Of a stretch of DNA of 64,000 nucleotides, positions 1 through 11,282 are shown piece after piece. The stretch's first letter is position 1, and the number at the start of each line of letters is the position of its first letter. A model generated the notes under the pieces. The model saw only the letters and a list, made by a program, of their open reading frames with translations. It had not been told where the DNA came from and ran no database searches. The stretch is taken from positions 211,857,948 through 211,921,947 of the forward strand of contig NC_084796.1 of assembly GCF_963169125.1 (NCBI RefSeq), written 5' to 3'. A program made the position numbers and the translations under genes. This DNA comes from Humulus lupulus (lineage: Eukaryota; Streptophyta; Magnoliopsida; Rosales; Cannabaceae).

Positions 1-277
1 TCGCGTCCAACTCGATCAAGTTTTTTGTTATTGGACATATTTACCTAATTAATGGTGTCACCCCCTAAAAGGTAGATACTATGGAACAATAACTCTCCCT
101 AAATACCCCACAAGGTATGGATTCTATCTATATATCTATAAACAAAACTTCGCTCTAAATCGTAAACATATCACTTGTAAAAATGTCGACCTTGTATCCT
201 TGCGTTGCTTATTTCCGCTTCTATACTTGTCCAAGCCTAAAGTTTTACCTCGTGCATTCTTTGTGGACTATCTTTCT

Positions 278-680
278 TCATATGTCTGTTATGCTACATC
301 CATAGCAAGCTTGGGAATGTGCCTTGCATTCTGTGAGAAGTCTTCGTTTGCAATTAGGGCAACCTTTCCTTTCTTCTTTGTGTATTCTCTTATCCATATT
401 AGAACGAACTTGTCTTTCCACTTGGTGTCTACTAGAGTGCCCTCTTTTGGACTTGCCCCCTTTTAACCATTCCTTGGTTCTCTGCATCTCGTTAACTTAG
501 TTCATCCAATAAACATTGTATGGGTACTTTCTTTCGATCCTCGTCATACCTTAATCTTGTTTCATAATTGTTACATAGCCCACTTCGAATTTGGTGGATA
601 TAATTTTCTAAATCGTTCACACACCATTTCATACCCAAGTACTTGCATCTAATTGTGAGTATCACTTCCATGTTGGACAC
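278..680 (-). pseudogene. possible gag zinc-knuckle remnant
   Basis: On the minus strand a short open stretch carries the pattern CPNCKRRLLTEC followed by ACYGC. This resembles the region just ahead of the zinc knuckle in plant Ty3/gypsy gag proteins (pattern CPxCGxxHxGxC then CYxCG). The stretch to its right, read first on the minus strand, is open for about 60 residues and I cannot match it to anything. There is no start, no complete CCHC box and no polyprotein around it, so at best it is a relic of a retrotransposon that extends out of the window on the left. The call rests on cysteine spacing alone and could be chance. Confidence 0.25.
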
Positions 681-699
681 CTGTTGTGGTACTACATAA

Positions 700-2500
700 T
701 AAATTAGAATATGATTTCTCTTCTATAAAAAATAAACAAGATTCTTCTCTAATCGTTGAAGTGTGGTTTGAATAATATTATGAACAGTTTATACTTTGAA
801 TAGTGTAGTTTGTGATCTAAAAAGTTATCATATTATTATTTTTTTTTTAAAATCATAGAATTTTTTTTTTTGTTTAATGTTTCTTTTAATATTTTTATGT
901 CATTATTTTATATATCATATCATTTATTTATTTAAAATTTATATGGCAATCGTAAAAAAATAATAAATAAATTTTCTAAATAAAACTAAGTAAATGTGCA
1001 TTGCACGTTGTTTGTAACTAGCACATGTATAAATATACTAAACCCTAAACATATGTATAAATATAAATATATAAAAAAAAAAATACAAAAAAACATATAT
1101 ATGTAGGCAGATTTTTTGTTTGGATTTTTGTTAAGTTCTCGTGACTTACATATTCAACATCTTTAATTAAATAAAGTACAAAGTTCTCACCACCCACACC
1201 CACATCGTCAAACCCATGATTTTAACCAGAAATGCTCATTGGTCTTGTAATTGATTAATAACTAAATCCAGTTATGGGCAAATTCGTTAGCCATGACCTT
1301 AATCAGTTCTATTAAATTCTACACACATTCTTCTATTCCTTATCATAGTTCGACGCTGCAGCCGCCATTGTTACCGGACAAGATGAAGTCATAAACCCAT
1401 TCAGTTCCTACTCCAGTAAAGAAGATGTAGATGAAAAGCCAAAGTCGGCCGAAGTTGTCTTTGTGTTCCATCCAAGTGATTGCTACCTTCATCTCTTTCT
1501 TTCGTCTTTTCTTCTTTCTTCCAGTTTTTCACAACAACACCACTATCGGAGATGACCGTTGATTATCCCATGCACACTACCATCGTCTTCACTGTTGATG
1601 ACCAACCACACTACCGGAGATCCGTTGCCCGACACACCCATCTTCACACACGAGCAACATCTCGAAAAGCTCTTCCTCTACCTAGTCCTTTCTCAGCTTC
1701 AAACACTTAGACTGTAGTAAGACTTGAATCTATAGATGTTGCAGGATCTGTACGCCGTAAAAAAAGTGTGGTCGTATAGATGTTAGTTCTTGGCTTAATA
1801 TAGTGTTAAGTGTAAATATCTCTAGGTTAAAAATAACTGATTTAATCCAATCTACTTTATTATATATAAATAGATAAAAAGGTTTTAAAAATTAATAGTA
1901 TTAAATTTTGTATATTTTTGTAAAAATAATATTTTAGTTTAAATTTAGTTTTTTTTTATTATTATTATTATATTTTAAAAAGTTTAAATTATGTGGATTG
2001 AATCAATTTAGAATTATAGTACAAATTAGATTACAATTAATATTTGAAATTCACACTTAATTAAAGTGTGTTTGAAAATTTTTGACACGGTTTTTTGTCT
2101 ACTTTAGAGCATAAGAGCATGGATTCAAGAATTCATAACCTACATCCACTTAGTCACACTATATTTATAGTGGCTCAGCCCAAAAAAGATGACCTACGTT
2201 GACTTAGTCACTTTTATTCATATTTAAGTTTGAAGAATCATAGTTTCTGGAAAACTTATGTTGCTAATTGCTCTACAGTCCTCATTTACTTTGATATTAC
2301 ATAAGGACTCGTATGTACAAGAATGAAGTTTCTTTGCCTATCAACATTATGAATTGCCTCCTCTATTTCGATCACATCTCCTCTAATTTATAGTGAGGAG
2401 TTTAGGGTTACATTTAAATCATAGGCCTAGGCTATTGGGCTTCGCCCGTAAATAATACCATACAACATTATAATAACACAAATATAGTTTTATTTAGATA
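700..2500. other. AT-rich intergenic DNA, no gene seen
   Basis: Bases 820-1,130 and 1,800-2,050 are long A/T runs. Between them, 1,170-1,740 is less AT-biased and has an open frame of about 76 codons, but it matches no family I know and has no supporting signals. I see no terminal repeats or structural RNA here. Confidence 0.5.
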
Positions 2501-2503
2501 AAT

Positions 2504-2521
2504 GGCGACTCTGTCATCCGC
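2504..2521 (+). other. possible tRNA-Arg-type primer binding site
   Basis: TGGCGACTCTG follows an AT-rich stretch. This resembles the tRNA-Arg-type primer sites described for Ogre/Tat-group LTR elements, which usually begin TGGCGACTC. It lies only about a dozen bases left of CACTA-1. With CACTA-1 removed, it would sit upstream of the decayed element at 5,444-10,954. I could not define an LTR to its left, so this is tentative. Confidence 0.3.
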
Positions 2522-2554
2522 TTCCCAATCCTCACTACAACAATTTTCACTTTT

Positions 2555-2880
2555 AATGACTCTCTATAATGACTTACACTGATAGTGTAAGTCATTAAAA
2601 GTATTCAGGGATATTTAAAGTCTAATGGTGTAAGTCATTAAAAATTCATGTTGATGACTACCAAGGTAAGTCATTAAAAGTGGTGGGAGACGTTAATTTA
2701 AAAATATAAATATAAAATTATTTATTTATAAAATATCAGACATATAAGAGCATCTGACGTCTCCCTTGGGAAGACATGCCAGACATCTAACGTCTCCCCT
2801 GGGGAGACGTGCCACATGGGACGTCTCTCCTGGGGAGACGTTAGATGTCTGGCACGTCTTCCCAGGGGAGACGTTAAATG
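2555..2880. repeat. left subterminal repeats of CACTA-1
   Basis: Two kinds of unit are seen. TAAGTCATTAAAAGT-like words recur between 2,575 and 2,685. Four imperfect palindromes of the form ACGTCTCCCNNGGGGAGACGT then lie at about 2,757, 2,789, 2,820 and 2,857. Subterminal repeats of CACTA elements are the known binding sites of the DNA-binding transposase subunit, and these are probably the same. Confidence 0.8.
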
Positions 2881-4407
2881 TTTGGCCTAATATATATATT
2901 CAGCCTTTCTTTCTTCTTCCTCGAGTGCACGAACCAGAGGCAGAGAAGGGCAATTTTCTAGGTGATTTCAGGGCCATTTTTTGACGATTTTGGCCGATTT
3001 TAGGCTATAAAATCTCATTTAAGGTAAGTTTTTATTATTTATAAGTGTTGTATAATAGTTATGATAATTTTCATACTTATTGCCTCTAGTTATTAAGGAA
3101 TTGATATTGAGACTTTAGGGTTTATGAGTTGCGTTTTTTTTGTGATTTTTGGCTCAATAAAGTGGATTTAAAGCATATTTGAGGTAGGATTTCAAGATTA
3201 AACAATGTATTGTAGTTAGAATGGTAGAAAAAAATATTTTTGTGCATTTTTTTATATGATTTGTGGGTTTTATTAGAAATATTAATTTAAAGTATGAAAA
3301 ATAATTTTTATGTATACTTGAGATACTATATTGTTTAATTTTAAGATGAAACCACATTATTTACTATTTTAAAATTTTATTACTATTTAATCCGAAAATT
3401 ATACATTTTTTAATTAATTTTTAATATTTGTTAAGCATATATATGTAAATATGTTTTGCTAAAATGTATTTAATAATTGTCTAAAATAACAAAAATAATT
3501 TAATTTTAATTTTACATAAAAAATAGTAATTTGAGTTTATAATGTTTATAATTTTTTTTAATTTATATTATTATTTAATTAGAAAATTATATATATTTGT
3601 AATCTTTATTAAAATTTAACTAGGTTATTTATATATAGTTATGTTATTTTATTGATTTAGTAATCTTTTATTAATTAATTAATTAAAATTTTTAAGTTGT
3701 GGTTTAAACTAAGATTTTTGCCTCAAATTTTCGATTTCAAGCACACATTTGAGGTTTTTAAGTTTCTAAAATTTCAATAATAAATTATTGTTAATCTAAT
3801 TATTTAATGAAGTTTGTTTATTAATGTTTTATTTATTAATTAATTTAGTTTTGTAAGTTGTGAATTTAATAGCAAAGTGCGCTCTTTGCAAAGTGAAGTA
3901 AATTTGTTAGCAAGGACTATTAATTGCAAGTGGTACATACATTATCTTCTTTCTTGTTTTAGTATTATTAAACTTTTGTTAGAGGAGTTTAAATATCTTA
4001 AATATTCATCCATAGTGAAGTAGGTTCTGAGATTAAAATTGTGTGTTTCGGTGATAATAGAAGGTTGAGAACTGTGTGTTTTAGTGAAGTAAGTTCTGGA
4101 AAATTTGTTTGTGTGCTGCGCAGCTGTAAGAAATAAACTTATTGTGTGTTATTTGAATTTTTTGACTTGTTGTTCACAGATGGTTAGATCACTATTATAG
4201 GGGAAATGCTGCTCGATTTTGTCTATAATTATTTATTTTATTATTCTATTATTATATTTGTATTGTGTTGTGCTTATTCGATTGGATTTGATTAGATTTA
4301 CAGATGGTTAGGTTACTAATATAGGGGAAATGCTGCCCAATTTTTCGTATGCTTATTTAATATTTTTTTTTAGTTTAATTTTTCATAGACATAGGAGATG
4401 ATATAGA

Positions 4408-4475
4408 TAGAAAATGGATGTCAACGAATAGGTTATCCGTGGAATATAAAAACGGGGTCAACATTTTTCTGACCA
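4408..4475 (+). pseudogene. CACTA transposase-associated domain, N-terminal remnant
   Basis: The + strand reads RKWMSTNRLSVEYKNGVNI and runs on a few residues (about 4,410-4,475). This is the opening of the transposase-associated domain (PF13963 type) found ahead of TNP2 transposases in plant CACTA elements, where the pattern is typically RxWMSxNRLSxEYxxGVxxFL. The zinc-binding CPCxxC part that should follow is absent. The reading frame closes soon afterwards and the next recognisable coding scrap, 150 bases on, is the far end of the element's protease gene. This marks the left side of a large internal deletion. Confidence 0.7.
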
Positions 4476-4619
4476 GTCTACCAAAACATCTCGAGATTCC
4501 AAATAATATATAAATTGTGCAACCTAAAGTAACTAACTACAATTTCAATTATTTTGACAATCTATAGTTGAATTTTACTAATATTCTTTATATTAAGTAT
4601 TTTTAGTTAAATATTAGTG

Positions 4620-4730
4620 TCCACACCAACCAGACAAGTGACATTTGGATATTATGTGATGAGAATGTTGAAGGATTACATTGAACATCCACGACCTGGA
4701 CATTACTTGAAGAAAGTGGTATGTATATAT
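4620..4730 (+). pseudogene. Ulp1-like (C48) protease C-terminal remnant
   Basis: The + strand encodes GYYVMRMLKDYIEHPRP. This matches the active-site region of the Ulp1-like cysteine proteases carried by plant CACTA and some Mutator-like elements, where the motif is CGYYVMR. The residue in the place of the catalytic Cys is Phe (TFGYYVMR), so the relic could not act as a protease. An apparent splice donor follows, and a further exon-like stretch begins near 4,824 after an acceptor. The same stretch occurs in CACTA-3 near 39,740, where the Cys is kept. Confidence 0.65.
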
Positions 4731-5204
4731 AAATTTATACAAAGTTAACAATTTATTTATTATTAAAGTATATATAATTAAATAATAATTAACTAATATA
4801 TTTTACTTTGTATTTTTTTGTAGCTAAACACTATGCAATATACTGGGCGAACTGCGACAACACTGGGTGAACCATATGCTACCAATAATTCAAAGTCATC
4901 GTCCCACATATTAGGTTTTTTTTTACATTTTATTTCTTACCATATGTCTAGCTAGCTAGAGTAATATTTATTAATTTTGTAAGTTTAACAACAAATATTA
5001 CAATTTTGTATATTTAACTAGCAAAAACATATTATATACACATTTCGGTTTTATTAATGAAAATTCACAATTTAAATTTGCATATAATTTAGATTTTTTA
5101 ATTAATATATATAATTCTATTTCAAAAAAAATTAATATATTTAATTCTATTAATTAATATACTGAAAATAATTATTTAATTATTTTTTTTTTAAAATTAC
5201 AAAA

Positions 5205-5415
5205 ACCAATGACGTCTCCCAGGGGGGGATGTTGGAAGTCTACAAAGTCTCCCCATGGGAGACGTTGTAGGTACCTATGACGTCTCCCAGGGGGAGACGT
5301 TGGAAGTCTACAAAGTCTCCCTATGGGAGACGTCATAGGGCCACTTTAGATGGCTCCTGCAACAACGTCTCCCCTAGGGGGAGACATTAAATGTCTACAA
5401 TGTCTCCCCCATATA
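5205..5415. repeat. right subterminal repeats of CACTA-1
   Basis: About six units of the GACGTCTCCC / GGGAGACGT palindrome (near 5,212, 5,250, 5,279, 5,312, 5,364 and 5,399) mirror those at the left end. Many read AAAGTCTCCCNATGGGAGACGT. They stop about 35 bases before the right terminus. Confidence 0.8.
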
Positions 5416-5446
5416 GTTATTAAATGCCTATTTTGTTGTAGTGCCT

Positions 5447-8133
5447 TTTAGCATCGGTAGCCTGCCATGAATGATAAGGAATATATAAATATAGGTAGAT
5501 GACCAGAAACTTCCTCCTAGCATACTAAAAGCTATGCCAAATGAACAGAGCATAGAATAGTGCCTTTAAGAGATCAGACTTCTTGTGTTAGAACATGATG
5601 ACCTTCTTGAGCGAACATGAGTTGAAAAATGGAACTAGGTGACCAAACTATTTCTGTTAGTATTTGATAGTTTTTCTTTGTGAAAACAAGAATGTAATTG
5701 GTTATGTTCATCTTCCCTTCAAAGGATTTAGCTGGCAGGTCAAAAATATTTATAATTGTTATTCTTTGACATGTCATTATGCTAAAAAAATTGGTATAAC
5801 ATTTGCTCCCAAAGTTAGATTCCGTGATTTACATAATTCTGACATAGTTATGCGAGCAATTTCTCTATTCTTTTTTAGCAATCTTCTATTCGCCCTCCTA
5901 ATTAATCAAATAGAATTTCCCTCTTATATAAAGATTAGACCACCTTTAGACCACCTTTATTGCTACCATATTGGTCCATGTTAGCTTTACACAAGTTAGC
6001 CACACAAATAGGATGTATCTGATCATTTCCAAAGGAAATAAAATTACCTTCCACAACAAACATCTTTGGGGTTTAAAATTGTAACTTTCCTGCCCACTGT
6101 AATTTCTACCCATTTCACAAAAAAGTGTATCTTCTTACTTCTGGAGCTACAATCGGCTTTGGAAAGAAACCACCGGTGACGTTACTGATTTTGAGTGAAC
6201 CCGACACATTTGGAGGAGAAACGTCGTTGATCGTCTTGACTTTGAAGTAGACAGCACCGAGAAAAAGCACCTTCTTGTTTGCCAACTTTTTTGAGATTCT
6301 CCCTTAATTTTTTTTCACGACTAGGTAGCATTTAAGGGCTTTTTTTATCTCTGAGAAAATGAGTATATACTATAAAAATTTCTCCAAATTGAGTAGAAAT
6401 CAATCTTCGATTCCGTCGGAATCATTTCTATTTTCCAGTTTCTGAATCTTAAGAATCTCTAGAATATTATGTTGACTTCTGAAACTCTTTGGGTTGTGAA
6501 AGAGCACTAAAGAATGCTTATTTGGTTCTATTATCTTTTAATATAAGCATATATACAAATAGACCATTTTCTGCCATTCTGTTGACTTTGAACCAACTAG
6601 ATGCTTTTTGTTTATTGCGACTCTTTTTTTTTTATACAAGTAGGCGAACAGATCCCTTGCAATTTTTGTTAGTTTTATCCTTTTATGTTTGTAGGCATAT
6701 ATTAATGATCCAACTTGTCTTAGTAGAGTAAAAGTTGAACAAGTTCTATTTGTCTGTATGAATGATGGGCGAACATGCCTTTTCTTTCTCATTTGTCATG
6801 GACACTAATTGAAAAGGATATGTATGATGCAATCAAATTGATCCCACAAAGTACCTTTGCCTTTTCATTCTATTATTCATGCGAATAGGTGCCCATAATT
6901 CCTCTCTGACTCTTGATTCTTGTTTGCCCAATACACACATTTGAACAATCCGAGTAGAATCGACGTTCTTTGTATTCCTTGCTTCATATATAGCTCTGTT
7001 TGTTTCTTCTAAAGGCACGTAAATGACCTATTTTGAAACCTAGCTTCACATTACTATGATCTTCTTGAGCATTTATTAGCAAGGCGAATAGATAAAGGCG
7101 AACATTTTTACAAAGTGAATCTTGTTCAATTCAATTTTATTTATTACACGAGTCCATCGGCTATCATGCTTGTATGTGATAAACCTGAACAAGTTTAAAT
7201 TCCTGCATATATATGAAAATTTGTCTAATTCCACTCTCACCATGAACGAACAAATAAGGGAAAACATATTTACGTTCACTTTTTCTAAACCCAAGGGCGA
7301 ACACACGCGAACAACCTCACTTGGGTCTTTGTCATGTTTGCCTCTTGTGAAAACATAAAAGCGAATAGGTGTGAACCAAGGTTCCGTTTCGTTTTGTTCA
7401 TGATTTTTCATGATGCAAATCTTTTGTGAGTCTCCATTCGCTTTCTCTAAAGTGAACAAACTCTACTATTGTCTCGTAAAGGCACATAAGCGAATAGGCT
7501 ACTTATTCCAGCCTTGAATGCTTTTTGACAAGTTATTTTTGTATTTCATGGCCTCTATTTTCTTAGCATAGGCTAACTTGCCAGAGAATGCTAGTTTATG
7601 CTCTGGAAATAGTCTACACACAAACAAGATCTTTCAAATGAAGAAAGGTGGTCAGCGAACAAGTTTCCTTCAAGTGCCCTGTTCGCTCCTTGTGTAGGAA
7701 TATTACCTATTTGTCCACCCATATAATCCCCTTAGGAAATAAGCGAACAAACACCCTTAAGTATCCTCTTATTCTTGCTTGCCTTAGATTCGCTAGTATT
7801 AGCAAACTATTTTTCCCTTGTGAAGAATGAATTTCATAATACTTTTTAGCTTTGTTGATCAAGTAGCTACGTGACTTTTTAGCATAGATTTTTTGAGATT
7901 TTTATGTTTCTGTATTAAATCATTCTTTTGGTTCTATTGGCCCAACTAGTACACATATGGGCGAACATTCCTCGTAATGTGTATGTGAATAGAACCTAAC
8001 TCATTTCTAATCTTTTTAGGTAACTGGTTTGTACGATCGTTGAGGTGTATAACTACTTTTACGATCTAGCGAGGCCTCGTTCTTTGAAGTGCATAGGGAT
8101 TTGCTCGTTCCTATTTGCTTCTCATCTGTCACC
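5447..8133 (+). other. non-coding part of a decayed retroelement, rich in GCGAAC motifs
   Basis: No convincing coding sequence is seen. From about 6,640 on, the word GCGAACA or GCGAATAGG appears repeatedly on the + strand (for example near 6,643, 6,770, 6,880, 7,081, 7,095, 7,295, 7,363, 7,492, 7,655, 7,742 and 7,960). The stretch leads straight into the broken PF04195-type gene at 8,134. I read it as the 5' leader of that gene within a Tat/Ogre-group element, but its LTRs are not identified. Confidence 0.4.
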
Positions 8134-10340
8134 ATGCTCATGTCTCCCAAGAAATCAAGAGCTTTAAGGAGGATGAAGGAGGTTTATTATATTAAAACAG
8201 AGCTAGAGAAATCTTTAGCTCGAAAGGTTTTGTAAAACCAAGAGCAACCTTTTCTACAAGTGATCTATCCCATTTTGTAGACAGATATGGACTCATTGGA
8301 AAGCTTAGACTTAAAGTCCCTATTGATGATGTGAGAGGATACTCCCCACCAGACGGATATACCACTTGGAGTCCCATGCATTGTCAAGATGGTGTCTTCC
8401 TTCCACTTCACACATATTTTGTAGAAATATGTGATTATTTCGGAATAACCCGTTGCAACTAACATCAAGTAGTTATAGAATATTGGCTCTACTGAGCATT
8501 TTGTACAGAGTGTTAGATTAGTCTCCTCCTGACACTTTGGAGGTTCATTAGTTGTTTAATATCAAGTCCAATCGTGCATCAAGTTCTGAAGGATTCTACG
8601 ACTTGTGAAGCTATTCTGGTTGAGAAATTCTCAGAAGTGGTATTTCCAATCCTAATCATTATTTCAGTCAATACATTTTTACCAATGTCGTCAAGTCTGA
8701 GCATAGGTCATTTCGCGATTTTGATAAGTATCTTGTCGTTTTCCTTTGATAAGGTTGTTCGCATCCTTTTTTGTATGCTTAATCTGCTCGCATACTTTGT
8801 TGTTTTTAGGCTGCTATAGGCGACCAATTCCAACCTCAGAGATGCAAGAGCATCTCTCTCAATTGCTGTGATTGGGTGATAAGTATAGGAATGCTTATTT
8901 CCTCATCAATGATGACAATTTGAGATTAGTTGGTTTGCTCGAAGCACACCATTCCTTGGATTGGCTATCTCCTCCTCCAAAGTCTGACTATGTTTCCTTT
9001 TATGAGGTTCGGGAGTCTATGCATGAGGGGCGAACAAAGGAGGTTCCTGATCCTGTTCGCAATGACTGTATTATTGTTGTCCCATCCTCTTCTCGTGAAC
9101 AACTAAAGTAATTGTGTTTTGATGCTTTACCTGATCGCTCTTCACCGAGTAGTTTATGTTTGCCCGATTTTCCATGGTTGGATTTATCGCTCATGCCTCT
9201 CCCTTCTGATTCTTCTATTGATGTGGAATGTTGTAGTATATTCCTTGGAAATGGGGTACTACCTTTCCCTCATTGGGTAGATGAATATCCTTCGGAGGGA
9301 ACTTTCAATTCTTATAGTCCTTCTGGTATATTATTTATTCTTTACCATATTCTTATTGCTATTTTTTTACATGCATTTTATCTGACCATCTTTCTTTGAC
9401 AAGAGACATGAATGCTATAGCTTTGTTCGGTGGCCTTGAAGTTGTAGGTGTGATGGCTAACAAGACGAGAAAACACTCAATGAAGATGGATAGGGAAACC
9501 TTTCTAGAGTCTTCTTCTACTTGTTCAGGCCAAAGTCGGCCTCCTGATGGGGTTACACCACCAACTCCTATGGCGAATACTATTGAGGTCCCCATGACCA
9601 TGTCCTTAGCCTCCTCTTTGCCTACATGTGTTCAAATGGTGGTGCCAAGATTTGAGGAGGTCATTCAGAGTGACCAGGTTTGAACAGCGTCGCTAGTGAG
9701 ATCATCCGCCATTCCATTACCAACATTGTTCAGGTATGTTGCTTCTCTCATTATTATACATGTTATTTATTCACTTAGTTTTCAGCATTGATCTCTTTTT
9801 CTCCCTTACAGAAAATGATTACCTTGACAAACTTATCTGAGTTTATCGAGTAGTTGAAGAAGGACAAGGAGGATGCATGTCGCAGCCTTATGGCCAAAGT
9901 AGAGACTGTTTGTGACGAGAGTAACACTTGTAGGACTAAGCTTGCATAACTCAAGAGCTCTTCTTGTACCGAGATCAAAAACATAAAGGCTGAGAATGAT
10001 TGACTCTAGAAGTCTCATGCTATAGACATCGAGCAGCTTAAAGTTGAAGCTGACCGCCTTCAAACTCTTGAAAAGGACGGAGAGATCATAAATAACATGT
10101 TTTTTCAGGTTTGGAAACACAACTGTAGTGTTGATTTATCATTTCTGAATGTCTAAGAGAAGTCCCTACTAGACGCTTGCGAACAAAGACTTGCTGAGGA
10201 GGAAAATACTTATGTTCACACCACCTTATTGCAGCAAGGGGATGGTGATGCTAGTTCAAGGCATGAGGATCTCGTGACCAACACTTTTGTTGACCCTTTA
10301 ACAACTTTGGGCGAGGAAACCCTTCAGCCAGAGCCTTGAT
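8134..10340 (+). pseudogene. broken PF04195-type ('putative gypsy type transposon') coiled-coil gene
   Basis: An ATG at 8,134 opens a basic N-terminus (MLMSPKKSRALRRMKEVYY) that stops after 33 codons. After a frame change at about 8,225 the sequence runs on through SHFVDRYGLIGKLRL and VFLPLHTYFVEICDYFGI. That is the core of the plant retrotransposon family PF04195, whose usual form is PLHxFFxxVLxYxGIAPxQL. A segment at 8,872-9,111 starts MGDKYRNAYF. From 9,813 to 10,340 the frame reads as a Lys/Glu-rich coiled coil ending in a WKHNCSVDLSFL motif and an acidic tail. Several in-frame stops and frame changes break it. Such genes accompany Tat-group LTR elements, and their role is unknown. Sense relative to the parent element is unsettled: in element J the equivalent gene is antisense. 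Confidence 0.6.
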
Positions 10341-10954
10341 AGCTTAGTCTCTAGTGCACCTCATGTTCGAGTATTTTTTATTGGCAAAATTTTAATTATC
10401 ATTATTTTGTGTTGTAGTCTGTACTTGTATGCAAACGAACAGACCATTGGCTTTTACTTGTGTACTAACGAACATAATAGTTAGTCTTTTGTACATGGTG
10501 CGAACAATTTTTTTTTTATCTGCTTTTTGTCCCCACGCAGCATGTGTTCTTGTTTCACCATTATGTTATGTAAGCATACAAACTTTTGTCTTCATGGTTA
10601 GAACGAACAAAACACGAGCAAACACATTTTTTGCCTTCATGGATAGAACGAACTGAACATCATTTTTTTGGAAAAATTTCTAGAAAAATTCTCTCTTTTG
10701 AGTTCCTTCTTATACCCTATATGCCCTCAAAGTGATTGAGGAGTCTTGGTCCTTGATCACTTGTTATGATGTGCTTGGGTGTGAGTACATGTTCTGCTCA
10801 TTTATTGTGAGGCACAATAAGCTAACAAAAATTCCTTTCTATGCTAGTGGGCGAACATATCAATTATTATAGCATAAAAGGACTTTTGAGCACTTTTCAT
10901 TTCTTGTTCGCCTAGCATAGATTGTAATGGACGAACATGTTCCATTTTGATACC
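10341..10954 (+). other. 3' continuation of the decayed element, GCGAAC-rich, truncated by J
   Basis: This is non-coding. ACGAACA/GCGAACA words recur (near 10,434, 10,461, 10,500, 10,601, 10,646, 10,850, and once as GTTCGCC at 10,906). The homology to the parent element ends where the left LTR of element J begins. Confidence 0.4.
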
Positions 10955-11282
10955 TGTTCCTGTACTTCATTGGCATAGAAGCGAAAAGATTGCTTGTCAT
11001 GGTCCACGGAAGCTGGTTAGTGTTCCCCAGAACCTGCTTAAAGCTCCATGAGACTTCAGAACATTCCCCATCACAGACCACCACCATCGGAGGAATAACT
11101 TCTCAGGAGAGCATTACCTACCAAGGACCTTGTCAAAGGATAACGCCCCAAGTCTCCCAGGGAGATCATTTACTCATCACTTACTCCTCCAGGCATGCGA
11201 GAACCCTTCTCCTAACAAAAAGGATAGTTGGTAGGTATCCAACAGAGCGACAGTGGACCATAGACAGCCTTCTGACACCTAG

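Larger units (their letters stand above)
2533..5443 (+). mobile_element. CACTA-1, deletion-derivative CACTA (EnSpm) transposon
   Basis: The element begins CACTACAACAA and ends TTGTTGTAGTG, a perfect 11-base terminal inverted repeat. It is flanked on both sides by CCT (2,530-2,532 and 5,444-5,446), the 3-base target duplication expected of CACTA elements. Subterminal arrays of palindromic GTCTCCC/GGGAGAC units lie inside both ends. The interior (about 2,900-5,200) is AT-rich and keeps only scraps of coding sequence: the start of a transposase-associated domain near 4,410 and the end of a Ulp1-like protease near 4,630. Almost all the transposase gene is missing, so it is non-autonomous. Sharp ends and an intact TSD argue for a fairly recent insertion. 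Confidence 0.9.

Noticed and set aside
1480..1710. A small secreted protein gene
   Set aside because: A hydrophobic start is followed by low-complexity His/Thr/Ser sequence with no family match and no signals; chance frame is likelier.
2755..2870. CRISPR-like array of spaced palindromes
   Set aside because: Units are imperfect, irregularly spaced, in a plant transposon end, and repeated at the other end: they are subterminal repeats.
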